The notes under the pieces are model-generated. The model was not told where the DNA came from. It saw nothing but the letters and a program-made list of their open reading frames with translations, and did no database searches. DNA of 64,000 nt from assembly GCF_014649735.1 (NCBI RefSeq), contig NZ_BMTP01000002.1, positions 241,697-305,696 on the forward strand. Reading direction: 5' to 3'. Both the position numbers and the translations under genes were made by a program. The DNA comes from Streptomyces lavendofoliae (lineage in GTDB: Bacteria > Actinomycetota > Actinomycetes > Streptomycetales > Streptomycetaceae). Positions 25,720-34,089 of the stretch are shown here, in pieces. Within the stretch, counting starts at the first letter, position 1; every line of letters begins with the position of its first letter.

Positions 25720-26719
25720 ACGGGGTCAGCGCCGGGATGATCCGCGACCCGTACGCGTCGATCGTCGCCTCCTTCGCGTCGTGCATGGCGTACACCGCGA
25801 ACTGGTCGACGCCCAGGTCCCGCAGCGCCTTCAGTCTGGCGACGTGCGCGGACGGCGGACCCAGCAGGCAGAAGCGGTCGACGATCTCGTCGGGGACGAA
25901 GTCGGTGGCGGGGTTCCCGGCGCGGCCGTGGTGGCGGTAGTCGTAGCCCTCGCGCGCCTTGATGTAGGCGGTGAGGGCCTCGGGCACCAGGCCGGAGTGC
26001 TCGCCGTACCGGCTCACCAGATCGGCCACGTGGTTGCCCACCATGCCGCCGAACCAGCGGCACTGGTCGCGCGCGTGCGCCAGGTCGTCGCCGACGTAGG
26101 CGGGCGCGGCGACGCAGATGGTCACCGAGGCCGGGTCGCGGCCGGCCTCCTCGGCCGCCCTGCGTACCGACCCGATCATCCATTCGGTCAGGAACGGGTC
26201 GGCGAGCTGGAGGATGAAGCCGTCCGCCTTCTGCCCGGCCAGGGCGAGGGCCTTGGGACCGTACGCCGCCATCCAGACGGGCAGCTTGCCGTTCTTCACC
26301 CACGGGATGCGGATCGGATTGCCGTCCACCACGGCCTCCCGGCCTTCGGCGAGGTCCCGGATGACGTCGATGGCCTCGCCGAGCCGGGCGAGGGTGTTGG
26401 GCTTGCGGCCGGCGACACGCATCGCCGAGTCGCCGCGCCCGATGCCGCACACGGTGCGGTTGCCGTACATGTCGTTGAGGGTGGCGAAGGTGGAGGCGGT
26501 GACCTCCCAGGTGCGGGTGCCGGGGTTGGTGACCATGGGGCCGACGATCAGCTTCCGGGTGTGCTCCAGGACGCGGCTGTAGATGACGAAGGGTTCCTGC
26601 CAGAGCACTGCGGAGTCGAAGGTCCAGCCGTAGCGGAAGCCGTTGCGTTCCGCGCGCCGCATGAGGCCGACGACGGCGGAGGCGGGCGGGTCGGTCTGCA
26701 GGACGAGTCCGAAGTCCAC
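25718..26719 (-). CDS. LLM class F420-dependent oxidoreductase
   Basis: A 333-residue luciferase-like monooxygenase-fold protein, probably using F420 (start MDFGLVLQTDPPAS, then GPMVTNPGTR, GIGRGDSA and VWMAAYGPKAL). It is the last gene of a four-gene operon with dihydropyrimidinase, a class III aminotransferase and a carbon-nitrogen hydrolase, 12 bp after the dihydropyrimidinase gene. Its role there is not proven. It could supply or remove reducing equivalents in pyrimidine ring metabolism, for example as a dihydropyrimidine dehydrogenase analogue or ring-opening enzyme. Confidence 0.88.
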   Translation of the reverse strand: MDFGLVLQTDPPASAVVGLMRRAERNGFRYGWTFDSAVLWQEPFVIYSRVLEHTRKLIVGPMVTNPGTRTWEVTASTFATLNDMYGNRTVCGIGRGDSAMRVAGRKPNTLARLGEAIDVIRDLAEGREAVVDGNPIRIPWVKNGKLPVWMAAYGPKALALAGQKADGFILQLADPFLTEWMIGSVRRAAEEAGRDPASVTICVAAPAYVGDDLAHARDQCRWFGGMVGNHVADLVSRYGEHSGLVPEALTAYIKAREGYDYRHHGRAGNPATDFVPDEIVDRFCLLGPPSAHVARLKALRDLGVDQFAVYAMHDAKEATIDAYGSRIIPALTP

Positions 26720-26731
26720 GGTCCTGGCCTC

Positions 26732-28141
26732 CTAGTTCAGGTACTGGCAGGTGGAGCGGGGGGTGTAGACGCCGTGCCCGGGGCGGCCGGTGTAGGTGCG
26801 GCGGTCGATGACGACCTCGCCGCGCGAGAGGACCGTCTCCACCTGGCCCGTGACCGTCTTCCCCTCGTACGCCGAGTAGTCGACGTTCATGTGGTGGGTG
26901 GCGGCGGAGATGGTCTGCTCGGTGTGCGGGTCGTAGACGACCACGTCCGCGTCGGCTCCGGGGGTGAGGGTGCCCTTCTTGGGGTAGAGGCCGAACATCC
27001 GGGCCGGGGTCGCGCAGGCGATCTCGATCCAGCGGCGGCGGCTGATGTGCCCGTCGACGACGGCCTGGTGGAGGAGGTCCATCCGGTTCTCCACGCCGGG
27101 CAGCCCGTTGGGGATCTTGGAGAAGTCGCCCCGGCCCAGTTCCTTCTGCCCGCTGAAGCAGAACGGGCAGTGGTCGGTGGAGACCACCTGGAGGTCGTTG
27201 GTCCGCAGGCCGCGCCAGAGGGCCGCCTGGTGCTCGCGCGGCCTCAGCGGCGTACTGCACACGTACTTCGCCCCTTCGAAACCGGGCTCGGCGAGGTTGT
27301 CGGTGGACAGGAACAGGTACTGGGGGCACGTCTCGCCGAAGACGTTCAGGCCCTTGTCGCGGGCGGCGGCGATCTCGGCGACGGCCTCCTCGGCGGAGAC
27401 GTGGACCACGTAGAGCGGGGTGCCTCCGGCGACCCGGGCGAGCTGGATGGCGCGGTGCGTGGCCTCGGCCTCCAGCAGGACCTTGCGGACCTCGCCGTGG
27501 TACCGGGGGTCGGTCTCGCCACGGGCGAGGGCCTGTTCGACGAGCACGTCGATCGCGATGCCGTTCTCCGCGTGCATCATGATCAGCCCGCCGTTGACGG
27601 ACGCGCGCTGCATGGCGCGCAGGATCCGGCCGTCGTCGCTGTAGAAGACGCCGGGGTAGGCCATGAAGAGCTTGAAGGACGTGACGCCCTCCTCCACCAG
27701 CAGGTCCATCTCCTTGAGGGAGGACTCGTCCACGTCGGAGAGGATCATGTGGAAGGCGTAGTCGATGGCGCACTTGCCGTCGGCCTTGGCGTGCCAGGCG
27801 TCCAGGCCGTCGCGCAGGGCGTGGCCCACGGACTGGACGGCGAAGTCGACGATGGTGGTGGTGCCGCCCCACGCCGCCGCGCGGGTACCGGTCTCGAAGT
27901 CGTCGGAGGCGAAGGTCCCTCCGAAGGGCAGTTCCATGTGGGTGTGCGCGTCGACGCCGCCGGGGACGACGTACTTGCCGGTGGCGTCGATCGTGCGCTC
28001 GGCGGTCCACGACGCGGCGGCGGCGGAGCCGTGGGCGGCGAGGGCGGCGATCCGGCCGTCCTCGATGAGGACGTCGGCGTGGGTCTCGTCGGAGGCGGTG
28101 ATGACGAGGCCGCCGCGGATGAGAGTGCGGGTGGTGCTCAT
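26732..28141 (-). CDS. hydA: Dihydropyrimidinase (D-hydantoinase)
   Basis: A 469-residue cyclic amidohydrolase that opens dihydrouracil or dihydrothymine to N-carbamoyl-beta-amino acids. The binuclear metal site is intact: DAHTHME with H66 and H68, the carboxylated lysine in SFKLFMAYPG, HAEN, YVVHVSAEEA and STDHCPF. The order next to a carbon-nitrogen hydrolase and an aminotransferase matches the reductive pyrimidine pathway. Hydantoins are alternative substrates. Confidence 0.94.
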   Translation of the reverse strand: MSTTRTLIRGGLVITASDETHADVLIEDGRIAALAAHGSAAAASWTAERTIDATGKYVVPGGVDAHTHMELPFGGTFASDDFETGTRAAAWGGTTTIVDFAVQSVGHALRDGLDAWHAKADGKCAIDYAFHMILSDVDESSLKEMDLLVEEGVTSFKLFMAYPGVFYSDDGRILRAMQRASVNGGLIMMHAENGIAIDVLVEQALARGETDPRYHGEVRKVLLEAEATHRAIQLARVAGGTPLYVVHVSAEEAVAEIAAARDKGLNVFGETCPQYLFLSTDNLAEPGFEGAKYVCSTPLRPREHQAALWRGLRTNDLQVVSTDHCPFCFSGQKELGRGDFSKIPNGLPGVENRMDLLHQAVVDGHISRRRWIEIACATPARMFGLYPKKGTLTPGADADVVVYDPHTEQTISAATHHMNVDYSAYEGKTVTGQVETVLSRGEVVIDRRTYTGRPGHGVYTPRSTCQYLN

Positions 28142-28161
28142 GGGTGGGTCGCCCCCTTGGG

Positions 28162-29460
28162 TCAGATCGAGTGCAGGGCCCGTTCGAGGATCGCGGCGCC
28201 CTCCTCGGCCTCGGCGACGGTCAGCGAGAGCGGCGGGGCGACACGCAGGGCGCTGGTGTCGTGGCCGCCGCCCTTGCCGATGAGGAGGCCGCCTTCGCGG
28301 GCCGCTTCGAGGACGGCCGCGGCGGCCTGTGGATCGGCCTCGTCCGAGCCGGGCCGGGCCAGTTCGATGCCCAGCATCAGGCCGCGTCCGCGTACCTCAC
28401 GGACGAGCGGGTGGCTCGCCGTGATGGCGCGCAGCCGCTCGAGGAGCAGCCCCCCGACGCGCCGGGCGTTGCCCTGGAGGTCGTGCTCCAGGAGGTACGA
28501 GAGGTTGGCGAGGCCGGCGGCCATCGTGACGGGGGAACCGCCGAACGTGGAGATGGAGTTGGCGCCGAGGCAGTTCATGACCTCGGCGCGGGCCACGACC
28601 CCGCCGACGGACATGCCGTTGCCGATGCCCTTGGCGAAGGTGAGGATGTCGGGCGGGCCGCTCGCGGCGTGCGCCTGCCAGCCCCAGAAGTGTTCACCGG
28701 TGCGGCCCCAGCCGGTCTGCACCTCGTCGGTGATCCAGAGGATGCCGCGCGGCGCGAGGACCTCGCGGAAGGCGGCGTACAGCCCGTCGGGCGGGGACGT
28801 GAAGCCGCCGACGCCCTGGACGGGCTCGGCGATCAGCGCGGCGACGTCGCCGGTGTGCCCGAGCAGGTCCTCCAGGTCGGCGACGCACGCCTCGATGAAC
28901 CGCGCGTCGGACAGGTGGGCGTAGGGACCCCGGCTGCGGACGCCGCCGTGCACGTACAGCGTCTGGAGGGGGGAGAAGGTGGTCGGCGACCAGGCGCGGT
29001 TGCCGGTGACGGAGACCGCGGAGAACGACCGCCCGTGGTAGCTGTTGCGCATGGCCAGGATCTGGTTGCTGCGCCGGTGGGCGGTGGCCAGCAGCAGGGC
29101 GGTGTCGTTCGCCTCGGTGCCGGAGGTGGTGAAGAAGACGCGGGCGTCGGGGATGCCGGAGAGGTGCGCGACGCGCTCGGCGAGCTCCACCATGGAGCGG
29201 TTGAGGTAGAGGGTGGAGGAGTGGATGATCCGCCCGGCCTGCTCGGTGACGGCCTTGGTGACCTCGGGCAGGGCGTGGGCGGTCATGGTGGTGAGGATGC
29301 CGCCGAAGAAGTCGAGGTAGCGCTTGCCGGTGGCGTCCCAGACGTACCGGCCCTCGCCGTGGGTGATCTCGATGGGGTCCCGGTAGTACAGGGAGACCCA
29401 GTCGGGGATGACGGCCTTGTGGCGGGCGTGCAGGCCGGCCGCGTGCGGCTCCCCGGTCAT
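28162..29460 (-). CDS. Class III aminotransferase, probably beta-alanine or beta-aminoisobutyrate type
   Basis: A 432-residue PLP enzyme with the class III features: TTSGTEANDTALLLA, YHGRS, ITDEVQTGWGRTG and the Schiff-base lysine in ILTFAKGIGNGMSVG. In this operon the expected amino donor is beta-alanine or 3-aminoisobutyrate, the end products of reductive pyrimidine breakdown. The start codon overlaps the stop of the upstream hydrolase (ATGA). The specificity is inferred from context. Confidence 0.92.
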   Translation of the reverse strand: MTGEPHAAGLHARHKAVIPDWVSLYYRDPIEITHGEGRYVWDATGKRYLDFFGGILTTMTAHALPEVTKAVTEQAGRIIHSSTLYLNRSMVELAERVAHLSGIPDARVFFTTSGTEANDTALLLATAHRRSNQILAMRNSYHGRSFSAVSVTGNRAWSPTTFSPLQTLYVHGGVRSRGPYAHLSDARFIEACVADLEDLLGHTGDVAALIAEPVQGVGGFTSPPDGLYAAFREVLAPRGILWITDEVQTGWGRTGEHFWGWQAHAASGPPDILTFAKGIGNGMSVGGVVARAEVMNCLGANSISTFGGSPVTMAAGLANLSYLLEHDLQGNARRVGGLLLERLRAITASHPLVREVRGRGLMLGIELARPGSDEADPQAAAAVLEAAREGGLLIGKGGGHDTSALRVAPPLSLTVAEAEEGAAILERALHSI

Positions 29461-30299
29461 GGCTTCATCAGCCCCTCGTACGCGTCGGGGCGCCGGTCGC
29501 GGTAGAAGGCCCAGGTCTGCCGGACGTCGTCGATCAGCCGGAAGTCGAGGTCGCGGACGAGCAGTTCCTCCTGCTTGTCGGAGGCCACCTCACCGACGAA
29601 CTGTCCCCGCGGGTCCACGAAGTAGCTGGTGCCGTAGAAGTCGTTGTCGCCGTACTCCTCCTGGCCGACGCGGTTGATGGCGGCGACGTAATAGAGGTTG
29701 GCGACCGCGGCGGCGGGCTGCTCCAGCTGCCAGAGGTGGGAGGACAGGCCGCGGTGGGTGGCGGAGGGGTTGTAGACCAGGTGCGCCCCGTTCAGGCCGA
29801 GTTGGCGCCAGCCCTCGGGGAAATGGCGGTCGTAGCAGATGTAGACGCCGACGCGGCCCACGGCGGTGTCGAAGACCGGCCAGCCGAGGTTGCCGGGCCT
29901 GAAGTAGTACTTCTCCCAGAAGCCCCTGACCTGCGGGATGTGGTGCTTGCGGTACTTGCCGAGGTAGGTGCCGTCGGCGTCGATCACGGCGGCGGTGTTG
30001 TAGTAGAACCCGGCGTCCTCGATCTCGAAGACGGGTACGACGATCACCATTCCGGTCTCGCGGGCGAGGTCCTGCATGCGCCGGACCGTCGGGCCGTCGG
30101 GGACGGGCTCGGCCCAGCGGTAGTGCTCCGGCTCCTGGACCTGGCAGAAGTAGGGCGCGTTGAAGACCTCTTGGAAGCCGATGACCTTGGCGCCCTGCCG
30201 GGCCGCCTCCCGGGCGTGCTCCTCATGCTTGGCGATCATGGACTCGGTGTCGCCGGTCCAGGTCGCCTGGACGAGGGCGGCGCGCACGATGTGGGACAT
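29457..30299 (-). CDS. Carbon-nitrogen hydrolase, probable beta-ureidopropionase
   Basis: A 280-residue nitrilase-superfamily amidohydrolase and the first gene of the pyrimidine operon. The catalytic triad regions are visible: glutamate in GFQEVFNAPYFC, lysine in GKYRKHHIP and cysteine in VYICYDRHFPEG. With dihydropyrimidinase downstream it likely hydrolyses N-carbamoyl-beta-alanine to beta-alanine, CO2 and ammonia. The ATG at 30299 is chosen because AAGGAG lies six bases upstream; a GTG at 30317 lacks a site. A palindromic element is 33 to 59 bp upstream. Confidence 0.92.
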   Translation of the reverse strand: MSHIVRAALVQATWTGDTESMIAKHEEHAREAARQGAKVIGFQEVFNAPYFCQVQEPEHYRWAEPVPDGPTVRRMQDLARETGMVIVVPVFEIEDAGFYYNTAAVIDADGTYLGKYRKHHIPQVRGFWEKYYFRPGNLGWPVFDTAVGRVGVYICYDRHFPEGWRQLGLNGAHLVYNPSATHRGLSSHLWQLEQPAAAVANLYYVAAINRVGQEEYGDNDFYGTSYFVDPRGQFVGEVASDKQEELLVRDLDFRLIDDVRQTWAFYRDRRPDAYEGLMKP

Positions 30300-30331
30300 G
30301 AGCTGCTCCTTCGGCACGGCGTCAGAGAGCC

Positions 30332-30358
30332 TCTACGCACGTAGACGCGGTGCGTAGA
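30332..30358. promoter_or_regulatory. Candidate operator of the pyrimidine operon
   Basis: TCTACG-CA-CGTAGA at 30332-30345 is a 6-bp inverted repeat. A further CGTAGA at 30353-30358 also makes a wider repeat, CTACGCAC-N9-GTGCGTAG (30333-30357). It lies just upstream of the first gene start and so would suit a repressor site. The regulator is not in the window. Confidence 0.4.
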
Positions 30359-30514
30359 AAGCGAACGTAAGCCTCGTCACACGGCTGGGCAAGACCGCCG
30401 CCGACAACGGCCGGAGTCGATCATGTTTCGTACCCGACTGGTCCACACCGGGCGGAAACCACCGCGTCACGGGCGGCACCGCGTGGGCGCCGGAAGCGTT
30501 CGGTGGCGGCCACC

Positions 30515-30846
30515 GGGGGACGGGAGCGTCGATCAGCAGCCGGGCCTCCTCGGGGCGCCCGCTCCCGTCGAGTGCCGGCACCGCTGCGGCCGTCTCCGCC
30601 ACGGGCCGTACGACGCCCTGACGCAGCAGGTGCCGGGCGTCCCCGTCCCGGCGGCGGCGGTGAGCGCCCCGGCGAGGGCGACGAGCCGCTCGGGTGGCTG
30701 GGACGCGGCTTCCCACAGGAGGGTGCCCCGGTCGGGCCGAGGCCCGCCCGGTGCGGTCCGGCCGCGAGCGGGGGCAACCGGGCGGCGGGCCACGCGGCGG
30801 CCTCGCAGAGCAGGGCGTGCCCCTCGCCTCCCCGGCCCTCGGCAGA
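30515..30846 (-). pseudogene. Frameshifted remnant of a repeat-rich streptomycete protein
   Basis: Protein-like segments occur in three successive minus-strand frames. EGRGGEGHALLCEAAAWPA is at about 30840-30740. TLLWEAASQPPERLVALAG is next, at about 30735-30660. RDGDARHLLRQG, PEEARLLIDA and intervening helical sequence follow at about 30655-30515. Joined, they give a continuous helical pattern of the type found in large repeat-rich streptomycete proteins with units ending DARxLL. Two frameshifts and missing ends mean it cannot be functional. The rest of the 605-bp interval 30300-30904 holds the operator described at 30332 and no gene. Confidence 0.55.
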
Positions 30847-30904
30847 CGGCCGGCCGGAGTCTTTGGGCCTGGAGGCATTGGACCCCGGCCGTGTTACGAG
30901 GGGG

Positions 30905-31300
30905 CTACAGGGACTCTTCGGCGGCGGGGAACTTCACCGCGATCCCCAGGTGCGGCCGCTTGCCGAGCCGCACCAGGGCGGCCGGCAGGTCGGCCAGCCA
31001 GAACTGCCAGCCGTACTTCCGGGCCATCAGCTTGCGGATGGCCCGGACGTCGCCGATCAGCCGCGCCGTGCCCTCCGCGCTCGCGGCGCCCTCCGCCACC
31101 CGGCCGCGCACGTCGCACGCCGTGACGAGGACCCTGCTGTCGCGGCGCAGCCGCTTGACCTTCCAGGAGTCCTCCCGCGTCCAGACGTACAGTTCGGCGC
31201 CGTCCACCGCGTACCAGACCGGTGTGGCGACCCCCGTGCCGTCCTTGCGGAACGTGGTCAGACTGACGTAACGGCCGTGCCGCAACCCTTCGGGTATCAC
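30905..31300 (-). CDS. PPOX class F420-dependent oxidoreductase
   Basis: A 131-residue split-barrel flavin/F420-binding protein of the pyridoxamine oxidase-like family. The pattern LTTFRKDGTGVATPVWYAVDG, then YVWTREDSWKVKRLRRDSRV and the end GKRPHLGIAVKF is typical of the F420-using subgroup. The physiological substrate is unknown. The GTG at 31300 matches the usual start (IPEGLRHGRYVSLTT); upstream residues look nonconserved. It stands alone on the minus strand. Confidence 0.87.
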   Translation of the reverse strand: MIPEGLRHGRYVSLTTFRKDGTGVATPVWYAVDGAELYVWTREDSWKVKRLRRDSRVLVTACDVRGRVAEGAASAEGTARLIGDVRAIRKLMARKYGWQFWLADLPAALVRLGKRPHLGIAVKFPAAEESL

Positions 31301-31586
31301 GACGGCGAGCCTACGCCCTCGTGCGCCGCCCACACCCGGGCGATGCGCTGTCCGTGCTCCCCCGCCCTGTCCCACGCGGTCCCCGTCGGCCCGTGCAACG
31401 CCCCTCCGGGGGTGCCGTGGGCCGGGAACTCGGGGTCCCGGACAAGGTCATGCCGGCCGCCTTCGAGGCCGGCTGTCGAGCGGCGGGCGGCGCCCCGGAC
31501 GCCCCGTCCCGCGGGCCGGCCCCTGGGGGCTGTCCGGCGGATCATCGCCCGCGCGGTGGGCGAATCGGCGCTGTCGGGGGGCGCGC

Positions 31587-32360
31587 CTACCGCAGGACGA
31601 CGTCGCGACCCGGGCCGCCTTCGGCGGTGTCCTTCCCGGGGCCGCCGCTGACCAGGTCGTCGCCGCCCTCGCCGTGCAGCATGTCGTCGCCGGGGCCGCC
31701 GAGCAGGATGTCGTGGCCTTCTCCGCCCATCGCGTGGTCGTCGCCCGGGCCGGCGTACACGACGTCGGCACCGCCGTACGCCTCGATCATGTCGGCGCCC
31801 CGGCCACCCCACAGCCGCTGGCCGCTGTCGTCGCCCATCAGGTGGTCCATGCCGTCGCCGCCGTCCAGGACCGCGCGCCCCATGACCACGTCGTCCCCGG
31901 CGTCGCCCCGCACCGTGTGCGCGGTGTGGGCGTGCAGTTCGTCGTCGCCGGGGCCGCCGCGGACGGTGGCGACCGCGGCGTCGCTGGTGACGAGTGTGTC
32001 GTCGCCGTCGCCGAGGAAGATGTCGATCCTGTCCGGCCGGGGGCCGCCGGTGGGCAGTTCGCAGACGACGAAGGTGTCGTCGCCGGGCTCGAGGTACGCA
32101 CAGTGGTCGCCGGGTTCGAGGGGAACCCCGTCGCGGAAGCCGACCCGCCGGATCCCCGCGCCGAGATCCATGGGGATCACGTGGAGGTCGTTGGCCTGCC
32201 CCGCGGCGGCGGTGAAGACGATGGACCGGGTCGCCCAGTCGGCGCCGACGCGGGCCTTCGCCCCGGTGGGGGCGGGGGCGGCGGCGGCCGGGGCGGCGGC
32301 GAGGCCGGTGGCGAGCAGGGTCACGGCGAGGGCGCGGGCGGTGGCTTGCTGTCGGTTCAC
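31587..32360 (-). CDS. Secreted RTX-like calcium-binding repeat protein
   Basis: A 257-residue exported protein. A signal peptide ends near residue 29 (AAAPAAAAPA). The C-terminal half consists of GGxGxDxL/I nonapeptide repeats (GGPGDDE, GGRGADMI, GGEGHDIL, GGPGDDML, GGPGKDT), which form a calcium-binding beta-roll in hemolysin-type proteins. There is no catalytic domain. No type I secretion genes are near and the N-terminal signal indicates Sec or Tat export. The GTG at 32360 is preceded by TGAGG. Confidence 0.85.
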   Translation of the reverse strand: MNRQQATARALAVTLLATGLAAAPAAAAPAPTGAKARVGADWATRSIVFTAAAGQANDLHVIPMDLGAGIRRVGFRDGVPLEPGDHCAYLEPGDDTFVVCELPTGGPRPDRIDIFLGDGDDTLVTSDAAVATVRGGPGDDELHAHTAHTVRGDAGDDVVMGRAVLDGGDGMDHLMGDDSGQRLWGGRGADMIEAYGGADVVYAGPGDDHAMGGEGHDILLGGPGDDMLHGEGGDDLVSGGPGKDTAEGGPGRDVVLR

Positions 32361-32520
32361 GGAACCTCATCTCGATGCGGCGACCGGTGGGTCGGCCTGT
32401 TGACGGGTGGCTGCCGGGGAGGTGGCGGGCGGTCGTGGCGGCGGCGTCCTCGTGGCCGCTCCTGCCGGCGGGGGGCGGTCCGTGGGACGTCCGGGACGAG
32501 TCGGCGCGCCCCGGGCGTCC

Positions 32521-33006
32521 TCACCGAGGCGCCGCGCGGCCCCACTCGTCGGCCGCCACCACGAGACAGGCCGCGACGAGGACGACGTTCTTGATGATGT
32601 ACTGGCCCTCCAGGGTGGGGACCGGCGCGCTGCCCTGCCACATCTCCCCGGGGAGCAGCAGGAGCGCGGAGAAGACGCCGGCCATGTGGGCGAAGAACCC
32701 CACCAGGGCCACGCGGAGCAGCACTCCCGTGACGAGGCCGAGGCCGATCGCCATCTCGGCCGCCGCCAGCCCTCGTAGCACCACGTCGGGCGGCAGCAGG
32801 CCGAAGGTGAGCTTCGTCGCGGCCCGGACGGCGACCCCCTCGGCGGGGCTGGCCGCGGGGAAGAACTTCAGCACGCCGAACCAGAGGAACACCGCGCCCA
32901 CGCAGACCCTGAGGAGCTCCGGGCCGCGCCGCTGGAGCCTTCGGGCCAGGGACCGGGCCGCCCTGCCGGCCCGCCCGCCGTCCCCGGTTCCCTCCGGGGC
33001 GGGCAT
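32521..33006 (-). CDS. DoxX family membrane protein
   Basis: A protein of about 161 residues with four hydrophobic segments in the DoxX arrangement (ELLRVCVGAVFLWFGVLKFF, then AAEMAIGLGLVTGVLL, VFSALLLLPGEMW and IIKNVVLVAACLVVA). DoxX-like proteins are linked to thiol and oxidative stress in some actinobacteria, but the reaction is not known here. The start is uncertain: ATG at 33006 lacks a good ribosome binding site and GTG codons slightly upstream are in frame. Confidence 0.8.
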   Translation of the reverse strand: MPAPEGTGDGGRAGRAARSLARRLQRRGPELLRVCVGAVFLWFGVLKFFPAASPAEGVAVRAATKLTFGLLPPDVVLRGLAAAEMAIGLGLVTGVLLRVALVGFFAHMAGVFSALLLLPGEMWQGSAPVPTLEGQYIIKNVVLVAACLVVAADEWGRAAPR

Positions 33007-33238
33007 CCGAGGAGGCCGCTGGCTTCTTCGCTCACCGACTCTTTCCACCGCCGTACCCACCCTTTCGCACGTGCTCGCACACGGTCGTCCGAAGGCTCCC
33101 GGCCGTCGGGCGGCGGGAGGGGAGAAGGCACCCGATGCCCGGAGCGGGAGGCGCGCCGTCCGCTCCGGGGCACCGGGGCACCGGCCGGACCCGAAAGGAC
33201 CCGGTCGTCCCGGCGGGGCCGGGTGGTACGGCACCGCG

Positions 33239-33754
33239 TCAGCTCACGTTCACGTCCACGCAGGCGTAGAAGGCGTTGGGGGTGTCGGCGATGTTCCACA
33301 CGGCCAGCACCTTCTGCTTGCCGGACAGGCTGCCGAAGTTCACCTGGTGGGTGACGGTCTCGCCCGGCCGGGCGCCACCGTCGTTGAACTCCGCGATCTT
33401 CCGGCCGCCCGCGTAGTACTGCCACGTACTGGTGGCGTGACGTGCCGTCAGCCGCCAGGTGAAGCCGGTCGTCCGGCTGACCGGGGTGACCTTCCATCCC
33501 TTGCTGTCGTTGTCGAGCTCGGCGAAGGCCGCGTTCCCTCCGCTGCAGCTCATCAGGCCCTTGCGGCCTTCGACGCTCTGCGGCTCGTACTTGATGGAAC
33601 CGCAGGGGACCAGGCCGGCGGCGCACTGGGCCTGCCGGCTGGGGGGCGAGGATATGTAGCCGTGCGCGCTCGCGTTTCCGGCCGGCAGGCTCACGGCCAG
33701 GAGCGGGGCGATCCCCGCGCCGATGGCCGCGGCCAGCACCTTCTTGCTCTTCAT
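33239..33754 (-). CDS. Secreted AA10 lytic polysaccharide monooxygenase, chitin type
   Basis: A 171-residue single-domain LPMO. A signal peptide is cut after ASA so that the mature protein starts with H31. This histidine and H106 form the copper brace, with F162 at the axial position. Cysteine pairs and the ending NAFYACVDVNV are typical of small chitin-active AA10 enzymes. It cleaves crystalline chitin oxidatively outside the cell. The ATG at 33754 has AGGAG five bases upstream. A perfect DasR-type palindrome lies 109 bp upstream. Confidence 0.92.
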   Translation of the reverse strand: MKSKKVLAAAIGAGIAPLLAVSLPAGNASAHGYISSPPSRQAQCAAGLVPCGSIKYEPQSVEGRKGLMSCSGGNAAFAELDNDSKGWKVTPVSRTTGFTWRLTARHATSTWQYYAGGRKIAEFNDGGARPGETVTHQVNFGSLSGKQKVLAVWNIADTPNAFYACVDVNVS

Positions 33755-33862
33755 GACAACTCCTGTGTGGGGGTTCGTGCCTGACCACCCGTGGGCGAGA
33801 ACAGGCATGGACATGTCAAGCGTTGCGGAGACCGCCAGGGGCAACGATGAAAGCGTACCCGC

Positions 33863-33878
33863 CTTGGTCTAGACCAAG
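33863..33878. promoter_or_regulatory. DasR responsive element (dre)
   Basis: CTTGGTCTAGACCAAG is a perfect 16-bp palindrome containing the TGGTCTAGACCA core of the known DasR site. It lies 109 bp upstream of the chitin-type LPMO start. DasR is the N-acetylglucosamine/chitin repressor of Streptomyces, so chitin-derived sugar phosphates should relieve repression here. The 335-bp interval 33755-34089 holds only this site and the ggt terminator. Confidence 0.85.
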
Positions 33879-34054
33879 CCAGTACGTGGACTCGAATCCA
33901 CCAACGGGGGCCGCCCGGCCCCGCGGTGCCGGGCCTACGTGGCTCTGCGGGGACGCCCCTCGCGGGCTGCTCGTGGCTTTCGCCGGCGGCCCCGTCCCGG
34001 CGACGGGCCCCGGCCGCCGGAAGGCGCGCCGGGGCCCGTCGGCACGGCATGGCA

Positions 34055-34085
34055 CGGCGCGCCGCGCACGAGGCGCGGCGCGCCG
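34055..34085 (-). terminator. Intrinsic terminator of ggt
   Basis: A perfect 13-bp stem (34055-34067 with 34073-34085, loop ACGAG) begins 4 bp past the ggt stop codon. It separates ggt from the LPMO gene downstream on the same strand. Confidence 0.7.
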
Positions 34086-34089
34086 GTCG

